Of a stretch of DNA of 64,000 nt, positions 1 through 7,224 are shown piece by piece. Source of the stretch: Streptomyces sp. NBRC 110611 (GTDB taxonomy: Bacteria > Actinomycetota > Actinomycetes > Streptomycetales > Streptomycetaceae); assembly GCF_001590865.1 (NCBI RefSeq), contig NZ_BBUY01000007.1, positions 174,972 to 238,971 on the forward strand, given 5' to 3'. Numbering within the stretch: position 1 is the stretch's first letter; the number at the start of each line of letters is the position of its first letter. The notes under the pieces are model-generated. The model was not told the DNA's origin. It worked only from the letters and a program-made list of their open reading frames with translations, and searched no databases. A program made the translations under genes and the position numbers.

Positions 1-2103
1 GGTATCCCCGGCGTCGGCGAGAAGACCGCCACGAAGTGGATCAACCAGTTCGGTTCGTTCGCGGAGCTGGTCGAGCGCGCCGACGAGGTCAAGGGCAAGG
101 CCGGTGCCAACCTCCGCGAGCACCTGGAAGCGGTGAAGCTCAACCGCCGCCTCACGGAGATGGTGCGGGACGTCGAGCTGTCCTGCGGGCCCGGGGAGCT
201 GACCCGCGAGGCCTACGACCGCGAGGCCCTCAAGGTGTTCCTCAACGCCCTGGAGATCCGCAACCCGGGCCTGCGCGACCGGCTCCTCGCCGTCGACCCG
301 GGCGCCGCCGGGACGACCGAGGAGGCCGCGCCCGCCGCCGGTGTCGAGGTGGACGGCGCGGTCCTCGGCACGGGCGAACTCGCTCCGTGGCTGGCCGAAC
401 ACGGTAGCGGCACCCTGGGCATGGCCACCGTCGACGTCTGGAGCCTGGGCAGCGGAAACGTCGCCGAGGTCGCGCTCGCCACCGCCGGCGGCCCGGCCGT
501 CTGGTTCGACCCGTCCCAGCTGGACGAGGCCGACGAGCAGGCGTTCGCCTCCTGGAGCGCCGACCCCGCCCGCCCCAAGGTGCTGCACAACGCCAAGGGC
601 CTCATGCGGGTCTTCGGCGAGCACGGCTGGCACATCGACGGCGTCTCCATGGACACCGCCCTGGCCGCGTACCTGGTCAAGCCCGGCCGCCGCTCCTTCG
701 CGCTGGACGCCCTGTCCATCGAGTACCTCGGCCGCGATCTCGCCCCGGCCGCGCCCGGCGACGGCCAGCTGGCGTTCGGCGCCGACGAGCAGGCCGAGGC
801 CGACGCCCTGATGGTGCAGGCGCGTACCGTCCTCGACCTGGGGGCGGCCTTCGAGGCGAAACTGGCCGAGGTCGGCGCGGCCGAGCTGCTGCACGAGGTG
901 GAGCTCCCGACCAGCCGACTGCTCGCCCGGATGGAACGGGCCGGCATCGCCGCCGAGCGGGCCTGGCTGGAGCGGATGGAGCAGCAGTTCGCCGGCGCCG
1001 TACAGCAGGCCGTCCAGGAGGCGCATGCCGCCGCCGGCCATGAATTCAACCTCGGCTCGCCCAAGCAGCTGCAGGAAGTCCTCTTCGGCGAGCTGGGCCT
1101 GCCCAAGACCAAGAAGACCAAGACCGGCTACACCACCGACGCCGACGCCCTCGCCTGGCTGGCCGCGCAGACCGACAACGAACTGCCGGTGATCATGCTG
1201 CGCCACCGCGAGCAGGCCAAGCTCCGCACCACCGTCGAGGGTCTGATCAAGACCATCGCCGCGGACGGCCGGATCCACACCACCTTCAACCAGACCGTCG
1301 CCGCCACCGGCCGGCTCTCCTCCACGGACCCCAACCTGCAGAACATCCCGGTCCGCACGGACGAGGGCCGGGCGATCCGCCGCGGCTTCGTCGTCGGTGA
1401 CGGCTTCGAGTCGCTGCTGACGGCCGACTACAGCCAGATCGAACTGCGCGTGATGGCCCACCTCTCCGAGGACGAGGGCCTGATCGAAGCCTTCACCTCC
1501 GGCGAGGACCTGCACACCACCGTCGCCTCCCAGGTCTTCGACGTCGCCAAGACCGAGGTGGACGCCGAGATGCGCCGCAAGATCAAGGCGATGTCCTACG
1601 GCCTCGCCTACGGCCTGTCGGCCTTCGGCCTCTCCCAGCAGCTGGGTATCCAGCCCGATGAGGCCCGCAAGCTGATGGACACCTATTTCGAGCGGTTCGG
1701 CGGGGTCCGCGACTACCTCCGCCGGGTCGTCGACGAAGCCCGCGCCACCGGTTACACCGAGACCATGCTCGGCCGCCGCCGGTACCTCCCGGACCTCAAC
1801 AGCGACAACCGCCAGCGCCGGGAGATGGCCGAGCGGATGGCGCTCAACGCCCCCATCCAGGGCACCGCCGCCGACATCGTCAAGATCGCGATGCTGCGGG
1901 TCGACGAGGCACTGCGTGCGGCCGGACTGGAATCCCGGCTGCTGCTGCAGGTCCACGACGAAATCGTGGTCGAGGTGGCCCCCGGCGAGCGCTCCGCGGT
2001 CGAAGACCTGGTCCGCCGCGAGATGGCCGACGCGGTCGCACTGCGCGCCCCTCTCGACGTCTCGGTCGGCTCCGGCAAGGACTGGGAGTCGGCGGCACAC
2101 TGA
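1..2103 (+). CDS. polA: DNA polymerase I, 5'-truncated by window edge
   Basis: Family A DNA polymerase that fills gaps in repair and removes primers. The frame is open from base 1 (700 codons visible), so the start and most of the 5'-nuclease domain lie outside the window; the first residues (GIPGVGEKTATKWI) are the helix-hairpin-helix end of that domain. A 3'-5' exonuclease fold follows (about residues 120-260), then the polymerase: motif A DYSQIELRVMAHLSE, motif B around RRKIKAMSYGLAYG, and motif C QVHDEIV near the C-terminus. The Exo I acidic pair expected in a DxE motif is not visible (the stretch reads TVDVWSLGSG), so proofreading is probably lost, as in other actinobacterial Pol I. The gene ends in TGA just before a tandem repeat array. 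Confidence 0.97.
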   Translation, partial: GIPGVGEKTATKWINQFGSFAELVERADEVKGKAGANLREHLEAVKLNRRLTEMVRDVELSCGPGELTREAYDREALKVFLNALEIRNPGLRDRLLAVDPGAAGTTEEAAPAAGVEVDGAVLGTGELAPWLAEHGSGTLGMATVDVWSLGSGNVAEVALATAGGPAVWFDPSQLDEADEQAFASWSADPARPKVLHNAKGLMRVFGEHGWHIDGVSMDTALAAYLVKPGRRSFALDALSIEYLGRDLAPAAPGDGQLAFGADEQAEADALMVQARTVLDLGAAFEAKLAEVGAAELLHEVELPTSRLLARMERAGIAAERAWLERMEQQFAGAVQQAVQEAHAAAGHEFNLGSPKQLQEVLFGELGLPKTKKTKTGYTTDADALAWLAAQTDNELPVIMLRHREQAKLRTTVEGLIKTIAADGRIHTTFNQTVAATGRLSSTDPNLQNIPVRTDEGRAIRRGFVVGDGFESLLTADYSQIELRVMAHLSEDEGLIEAFTSGEDLHTTVASQVFDVAKTEVDAEMRRKIKAMSYGLAYGLSAFGLSQQLGIQPDEARKLMDTYFERFGGVRDYLRRVVDEARATGYTETMLGRRRYLPDLNSDNRQRREMAERMALNAPIQGTAADIVKIAMLRVDEALRAAGLESRLLLQVHDEIVVEVAPGERSAVEDLVRREMADAVALRAPLDVSVGSGKDWESAAH

Positions 2104-2117
2104 CCGGACGCCGACGG

Positions 2118-2222
2118 CTCGACGAGCGGACGGGACGGTCTGACGAGTGGACGGGGCGGCCTGACGAGTGGACGGGGCGGTCTGGCGCCCGGACGAAGCG
2201 GTCTGACGAGTGGACGCGGCGG
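2118..2222. repeat. Five tandem 21-bp repeats
   Basis: Five contiguous 21-bp units fill the gap between the polA stop and the convergent DUF4184 stop. Unit 2 (2139-2159) is TCTGACGAGTGGACGGGGCGG; units 3 and 5 differ from it at one position each, and units 1 and 4 are more degenerate. No gene fits here. The array shares a CGTCC-n-CGTCAG core (in reverse complement) with the 22-bp array at 44111-44198. Confidence 0.9.
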
Positions 2223-2228
2223 CGCGGC

Positions 2229-3347
2229 TCAGTCGGCGGTGGGCGACACCTCCGACGCGCCCGCCGCCGTACCGGGGGCCACGTCGCCCCGCGCATCGGC
2301 TCCCGCGCCGGCGGCTCCCGCCGCGGTGGCCTCCACACCTGTGCCCCTCCTGCCGGTGGCTCCCGCGGCATCCGCCTCCGCGCGGGCCTGCGCACCCCGC
2401 ACCGTCCCCGGCGCAGGGCGGCTCCGGCCCGCCCGCCACACCAGCAGCCGCACCCCCGTCCCGTAGAGCACCAGCCCCGCGCAGAGGCCCGCACCCGCAC
2501 CGAACAGCACGGTCGGAACGTAGTCGAACCAGCCCGCCGCGCCCCCGTACTCCGCGTACGCCCGCACCGTTCGGTGCGCCGCGCCCAGCAGCACACCCAG
2601 CACCAGCGGCACACTCAGCAGCAACCGCACCCCCACCGCCAACGACGGACCGGCGCCAGTGCCCCCCGCCGCGCCCACCACGCCATCACCTTCACCTTCA
2701 CCCTCACCGGCATCCGCCCTGCCGTGCTCTCCGCGCTCTCTGCCGTTCGCACCGTCGACACCACCGAGACCGCCGCCCCGCAGCGCCGACCACACGAACC
2801 ACCCCATCGCCGCCATCGCCACCGCCGACGTCCCGTACTGCACATACGTCGCCGCCGGCACCCCGCCCACCACCCCGTCCAGCCCCGGCACCAGCCGAGC
2901 GCCCCAGCGGCCCACATGCGTGAACGAGTCCCACACCACATGGGTTGCCGACCCGAGCACCGCGGACACCGCGAACCGGGCGGCCAGTGCGGCGAGTTCA
3001 CGCACCCCACGCGGCCGCCATGGCCGCCCGCGGACCCATGCGGACACCCGCCCCCGCCGCGCCGCGGGCAGCAGGGCCAGTACCGGCTCACGCACCAGCA
3101 GCCAGCCCGCGACGAGCGCAACGGTGACCAGAACGTCCACCGTCAGCACACCGGACAGTGAGTGGGTGAAGGTCCCGAACTCCATCCCGCCCGGCACCAC
3201 CGAGTCCGCGTAGTACGTCATGTCCGGCGCGAGCGCCCCCGCGACAAGCGCCGAGGCGACCAGCGGACCACGCGCCGCCCCGGTGCAGCCGGATCGCCGC
3301 CGCATGAGCGGCAGTACCGCCGCGGCATGGCTGAGCGTGAACGGCAT
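2229..3347 (-). CDS. DUF4184 family membrane protein
   Basis: Integral membrane protein of 372 aa. It begins MPFTLSHAAAVLPL, the characteristic opening of DUF4184 proteins, followed by several hydrophobic helices (about residues 25-45, 70-90, 125-150, 165-190, 225-250, 270-295). Conserved polar pieces include PDMTYY, FTHSLSG and HVVWDSFTHVGRWG. The residues beyond about 300 are an Ala/Gly/Arg-rich cytoplasmic tail. The ATG is preceded by a strong AAGGAGGAG Shine-Dalgarno. The gene is convergent with polA and divergent from the lytic transglycosylase. The family has no established function; the His/Asp motifs inside membrane helices resemble metal-dependent membrane hydrolases, but that is only a resemblance. 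Confidence 0.85.
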   Translation of the reverse strand: MPFTLSHAAAVLPLMRRRSGCTGAARGPLVASALVAGALAPDMTYYADSVVPGGMEFGTFTHSLSGVLTVDVLVTVALVAGWLLVREPVLALLPAARRGRVSAWVRGRPWRPRGVRELAALAARFAVSAVLGSATHVVWDSFTHVGRWGARLVPGLDGVVGGVPAATYVQYGTSAVAMAAMGWFVWSALRGGGLGGVDGANGRERGEHGRADAGEGEGEGDGVVGAAGGTGAGPSLAVGVRLLLSVPLVLGVLLGAAHRTVRAYAEYGGAAGWFDYVPTVLFGAGAGLCAGLVLYGTGVRLLVWRAGRSRPAPGTVRGAQARAEADAAGATGRRGTGVEATAAGAAGAGADARGDVAPGTAAGASEVSPTAD

Positions 3348-3358
3348 ACACTCCTCCT

Positions 3359-3389
3359 TGATCGATTCGGATCATTATGTGACCGATCA
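3359..3389. promoter_or_regulatory. Inverted repeat in divergent promoter region
   Basis: TGATCG (3359-3364) and CGATCA (3384-3389) form an inverted repeat around an AT-richer centre with a second GATC-containing copy (GGATCA). It lies 12 nt upstream of the DUF4184 start and about 120 nt upstream of the transglycosylase start, where an operator would be expected. The regulator is unknown. Confidence 0.35.
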
Positions 3390-3511
3390 GGTGGTAGATG
3401 CCGAGCCCGGGTTGTCGTAGTGTGCCGGAGTTCGGCAGCGCCGGGGAGCGCAACACCACGTCATGCAACGCGGCGTCAACGCGCAGCGGTCAACGCGGAG
3501 GGGAACCACAC

Positions 3512-5422
3512 ATGGCAGCCATATCCCGTAGGCGGCTCCGTAGGGGAGCGGCCTCGACGGCCGTGGCGGCCCTGGTGCTCGCCGCCCTGACCGCCTCTCA
3601 GTCGCCGGCCGTCACCAGCGCCGCGGCCAAGGGACAGCAGCCCGCCCCGCCCCCCGCCGACACCCCCATCGACGGCGGCTCCCCGTACTACACCGACCTT
3701 CCGCCCCTCGACAGCCCCGTGCCGGCGGACGGTTCCCAGCGCCCCGCTCCCGGCGCCGGCGCCCGCGACGGCGACCTCATCGCCACCGGCCCCGCCGAGG
3801 CCGGCATCCCCGCCACCGTCCTCGCCGCCTACAAGAACGCCGCCTTCCGGATCAGCGCCTCCGACCCGGGCTGCCGGCTCCCCTGGCAACTGCTCGCCGG
3901 CATCGGCAAGGTCGAATCCGGCCAGGCCCGTGGCGGAGCCGTCGACGCCGAAGGCACCACCCTCCAGCCGATCCTCGGCCCTCAGCTCAACGGCCAGGGC
4001 TTCGCCCAGATTCTCGACACCGACGGCGGCCGCTACGACGGCGACCTCACCCACGACCGCGCCGTCGGCCCCATGCAGTTCATCCCCTCCACCTGGTCCC
4101 AGGACGGCCCCGACGGCACCGGCTGGGGCGCCGACGGCAACGGTGACGGCAAGAAGGACCCCCACAACATCTTCGACGCCGCACTCGCCGCCGGTCACTA
4201 CCTCTGCTCCGGCGGCCGCGACCTCTCCTCCCAACAGGACCTGGACCGGGCGATACTCGGCTACAACAACTCCCGGGACTACCTGCGCACCGTGCTGTCC
4301 TGGTACACCTTCTACCGCCAGGGCACCCACGAAGTACCCGACGGCAAGGGCGTACTCCCCGTGCACCGCACCGGACGCGGACACCTCAACACCACCAACG
4401 GAGCCGGCACCTCCACCGTCCACGGCCCCGACACCCGTCGGCCCGACGACCGCAAGGACCACCACCGGGACGCCACGGCCCCGGACGCGCGCTCCCGCCA
4501 CGACGGCCCGAAGCCGAACAAGCCGGCCACTGCCAACCCTCCACGCAACACCCCCCACCGCCCGGACACCCCCACCCCCAAGCCCACCCCCACCCCCAAG
4601 CCCACTCCCGAGCCGCCCGCCGAGCCCGCCCCGCTCACCGCCCTCCGGCGGATCGGTGACGACAAGCTGACCGCCACCTCCGGCACCGACTTCGCCGCCG
4701 CCATCCGGGTACGAGCCGAGGACTCCACCGGCAAGCCGGTCGCCGGCGCCCCCGTCCGCTTCACCCTCCCCGCGTCCACCGACGCCCGCTTCCCCGACGG
4801 CGCGACCGCCGTCACCGTCACCACCGGCAAGGACGGCCTGGCCACCGCGCCCACACTGCACGCGGGGGACAGGGCCGGCATGTTCACCGTCCAGGCGACG
4901 GCCATCGGCCGCACCGTGCCTCCCGTCCGCTTCGAGGTCACCGTCCAGCTCAAGCCGACACCCAAGGCCGACCAGCTCGTCCGTACCTCGGACAAGGACC
5001 TGACGGCCACCGCCGGCCAGGCCTTCGCGGACGACGCCATTGAGGTCAAGGCGACATGCCAGGGCAAGATCGCCGCAGGCGTGCCCCTCACCGCCACCAT
5101 GGTCACCGCCGACCCAGACAACCCCACCGAAAACCACCACGGCCCCTACTTCAAACCCCCCACAGCCCCCGAGCGCCCCAAGAGTCCCAAGGCCGCCAAC
5201 CCCAGGGCCGCCAATCCCAACGGCACAAGCGCCCTGACGGACGACAGCCAAGAGCCGACCCGCACCCTCACCGGTCTCACCACGGACGCCAGCGGCCTGC
5301 TCAAGCTCCCCAAGATCTACACCGACACGCACACCGGAACATTCCTGCTGCAACTGACCACCGCAGACGGCAGCACCACCCTCACCATCCCCCTCAAGGT
5401 CACCACCCCCACCTCCTCCTGA
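3512..5422 (+). CDS. Secreted lytic transglycosylase with Ig-like C-terminal modules
   Basis: Predicted to cleave peptidoglycan glycan strands outside the membrane. I use ATG 3512 (636 aa) because GGAGGGG sits just upstream and the signal peptide begins there (MAAISRRRLRRGAAS, then a hydrophobic core ending near residue 40). The SLT catalytic domain spans about residues 100-270, with a candidate catalytic Glu in GIGKVESG (near residue 134) and the family signature GPMQFIPSTW near residue 187, plus GYNNSRDY. A Pro/Thr/Lys linker (PTPKPTPTPKPTP) leads to two Ig-like/Big-type segments (about 375-480 and 490-636), probably for cell-wall binding or spacing. It reads away from DUF4184 and ends at a good terminator hairpin. 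Confidence 0.88.
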   Translation: MAAISRRRLRRGAASTAVAALVLAALTASQSPAVTSAAAKGQQPAPPPADTPIDGGSPYYTDLPPLDSPVPADGSQRPAPGAGARDGDLIATGPAEAGIPATVLAAYKNAAFRISASDPGCRLPWQLLAGIGKVESGQARGGAVDAEGTTLQPILGPQLNGQGFAQILDTDGGRYDGDLTHDRAVGPMQFIPSTWSQDGPDGTGWGADGNGDGKKDPHNIFDAALAAGHYLCSGGRDLSSQQDLDRAILGYNNSRDYLRTVLSWYTFYRQGTHEVPDGKGVLPVHRTGRGHLNTTNGAGTSTVHGPDTRRPDDRKDHHRDATAPDARSRHDGPKPNKPATANPPRNTPHRPDTPTPKPTPTPKPTPEPPAEPAPLTALRRIGDDKLTATSGTDFAAAIRVRAEDSTGKPVAGAPVRFTLPASTDARFPDGATAVTVTTGKDGLATAPTLHAGDRAGMFTVQATAIGRTVPPVRFEVTVQLKPTPKADQLVRTSDKDLTATAGQAFADDAIEVKATCQGKIAAGVPLTATMVTADPDNPTENHHGPYFKPPTAPERPKSPKAANPRAANPNGTSALTDDSQEPTRTLTGLTTDASGLLKLPKIYTDTHTGTFLLQLTTADGSTTLTIPLKVTTPTSS

Positions 5423-5468
5423 CCCACCCCCCCCGGGCAGCCCGCCCCCTCCCTCCCCCTCCTCCTCA

Positions 5469-5505
5469 CCGCCGTCCTGCCCCTCCGCCCAAGGCAGGAC
5501 GGCGG
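5469..5505 (+). terminator. Terminator hairpin after lytic transglycosylase
   Basis: Perfect 13-bp stem (5469-5481 with 5493-5505, core GCCGTCCTGCC/GGCAGGACGGC) and an 11-nt loop, 47 nt after the stop codon. It has no U-tract, which is usual for Streptomyces. Confidence 0.75.
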
Positions 5506-5533
5506 CCCCACGCCAGGGACCGGCAGCCGCTAC

Positions 5534-5605
5534 GCACCCCGGGCACCCCGTGCACCCCGGGCACCCCGCGCACCCCGCGCACCCCGGGCACCCCGCGCAC
5601 CCCGG
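5534..5605. repeat. Eight tandem 9-bp repeats (GCACCCCGS)
   Basis: Eight head-to-tail copies of GCACCCCG followed by G, C or T, in the non-coding gap between the transglycosylase and the SPW_0924 gene. All reading frames here are low-complexity His/Pro/Gly and no start/RBS supports translation. The rest of 5423-5783 holds the terminator above and the upstream region of the next gene. Confidence 0.9.
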
Positions 5606-5783
5606 GCACGCAGACACTCCAGCGCTCGACGCCCCCGCTGCTATAACTCCCCGCCTCCCCGCCTCCCCGCCTCTCCGTGGCCCTCCGCCGCTCCGTGCGC
5701 CCAGCGCAACGTGTTCTCATCTCGCCCACCCGTTGCTACGGTGCCCCCGCCTGACGCCGTATCAGTTCACTGGGAGGCCGGCC

Positions 5784-5918
5784 ATGCGCGCCCTGACAGC
5801 AGCCGCGGCCGGACTGGCTGCGGCCCTCGCACTCGTCTTCGCCATCACGGCGATCGGTGCGCCCAGCGGCACCACCTCGCCCAAGCCGCTGCTCACCACC
5901 GTCCCCAAGCACCCCTGA
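5784..5918 (+). CDS. SPW_0924 family small membrane protein
   Basis: Short gene of 44 aa: MRALTAAAAGLAAALALVF, then SGTTSPKPLLTTVPKHP. The ATG follows GGGAGGCCGGCC. One hydrophobic helix fills residues 3-26, and the polar C-terminal tail ends in TSPKPLLTTVPKHP, the recognisable signature of the Streptomyces SPW_0924 family. It lies 18 nt upstream of the DUF3068 gene and probably shares its transcript. Function is unknown; it could be a small membrane anchor or an accessory to the next protein. Confidence 0.8.
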   Translation: MRALTAAAAGLAAALALVFAITAIGAPSGTTSPKPLLTTVPKHP

Positions 5919-5936
5919 GGGAGGGACGCCCCCGCC

Positions 5937-6944
5937 ATGCGCCGTACGGCCAGCCTGGTCCTGCTCGCCTTCGCCGTCTTCTTCACCGCGCTGTCCCCGC
6001 TCATGCGCTGGTACGCCTTCCCCCGGCTGGCCAAGGTCCCGCCCGGCCAGTACCAGAACATGGTCCTGGAGGCCAAGCCCGCCACCCTCATCAACTACCG
6101 CACGATGAAGGCCGAGCAGGTCCCCAAGGTCACCATCGTTCAGACCCTCAAGGGCAACGTCGCCGCCTCCGACCGCATCGAGAAGACCGCCGGCCGCGAT
6201 GTCGTCGTCTGGGACGCACTGTCCTACGTCGCCGGCCCCGACGGCGCGATGGTCTCCGAAGTCCCCGAGCGCTACATCTTCGACGCGCACTCCCAGGAAC
6301 CCGTGCACGCCACCGGCGAGATGGTCGACGGCGACCCCGTACGTCGCGAAGGCATCGAGTACAAGTGGCCGTTCCTCACCGAGAAGCGCGACTACACGTA
6401 CTTCGACGCCCAGACCCGCACCTCCGCGCCCATCCACTACAAGGGCACCCGCACCTTCCGAGGTCTGGAGGTCTACTACTTCGAGCAGACCATCCCCTGG
6501 ACCAGGGTTCCGCTCCCCAGCAAGCTGCCGGTCGAGGGCGTCATGCCGGAGTCCGTTGAGAAGGCGGGAACCACGCGGTGGTACACCACCAAGCGGATGT
6601 TCTGGGTGGATCCGGTCACCGGTGCTCCGGTCAACGGTCAGGAGATCCACCGGGAGGAGCTGCGCGGCGGCTACCTGCTGCCCGGCGGTGGCAAGGTCAC
6701 CGCATTCGCCGGCCATGTGAAGATGCGCGACGACTACGTTGACTCGACCGTCGCCCTTGTCGCATCCCAGCGTCGGCTGGTCCTGCTGCTCACCGGATAC
6801 CTGCCGTGGGGGTTCCTCGTCCTGGGAGCCGCGCTGCTGTCACTCTCGCTGTACCTGGAGGGCCGTAGTCGGCGTCCCGGCGCCGGCGGCGGCGTCGCCG
6901 GCCGGGTCCCGGCGACGCCTCCTCGGCCGAGGCCCGCTGTCTGA
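5937..6944 (+). CDS. DUF3068 / PorA family protein
   Basis: 335-aa protein with one N-terminal hydrophobic segment (residues 3-25) and one near the C-terminus (about 278-305), so the roughly 250-residue middle is probably extracytoplasmic. Sequence features match DUF3068 (PF11271, also called PorA family): RWYAFPRLAKVP near the N-terminus, GIEYKWPFLTEKRDYTYFD and GLEVYYFEQTIPW in the middle, and a WVDPVTGAPVNGQEIH segment. ATG 5937 follows GAGGGAGG. It is the second gene of a probable two-gene unit with the SPW_0924 protein. Function in Streptomyces is not established; despite the family name, a porin role is unproven in an organism without a mycolate outer membrane. Confidence 0.8.
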   Translation: MRRTASLVLLAFAVFFTALSPLMRWYAFPRLAKVPPGQYQNMVLEAKPATLINYRTMKAEQVPKVTIVQTLKGNVAASDRIEKTAGRDVVVWDALSYVAGPDGAMVSEVPERYIFDAHSQEPVHATGEMVDGDPVRREGIEYKWPFLTEKRDYTYFDAQTRTSAPIHYKGTRTFRGLEVYYFEQTIPWTRVPLPSKLPVEGVMPESVEKAGTTRWYTTKRMFWVDPVTGAPVNGQEIHREELRGGYLLPGGGKVTAFAGHVKMRDDYVDSTVALVASQRRLVLLLTGYLPWGFLVLGAALLSLSLYLEGRSRRPGAGGGVAGRVPATPPRPRPAV

Positions 6945-6973
6945 CGTCTGACGTCTCACGTCTGACATCTGAA
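6939..6973. repeat. Heptamer repeats overlapping a stop codon
   Basis: GTCTGAC occurs at 6939, 6946 and 6960, with GTCTCAC at 6953 and ATCTGAA at 6967. The first copy includes the TGA stop of the DUF3068 gene. The rest of 6974-7224 is non-coding, less GC-rich than its surroundings, and carries scattered GTTACTGCG repeats; I see no gene in it. Confidence 0.7.
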
Positions 6974-7224
6974 CCGGTGTGCCTCCTTGCGTGTTGTTAC
7001 TGCGCGTGTTGTTACTGCGTTCTGGTTCGTGTTGCTGCGTTCTGCGTTACTCGGTGCTGGGTGACCTGTCTTGCCTCGTTGCCTGCCGTGTGGTGCCTCC
7101 TTCATATTGCGGCAACGAATACGGACGGTGAGTTTGTTCCGGCTGTGCGTGACGGTCTGTGATTTCGGGGATAGGGGGTGTGATGCGGGGTGTGGGTAGG
7201 GGATTTCCCTTAGGGGCTGGGAAC

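Noticed and set aside
3390..3511. Possible ydaO (c-di-AMP) riboswitch before the lytic transglycosylase
   Set aside because: Such switches often precede Streptomyces cell-wall hydrolases, and GCGGAGGGGAACCACAC recalls the motif, but it is explained by the RBS and the other conserved ydaO elements are not visible in the short leader.
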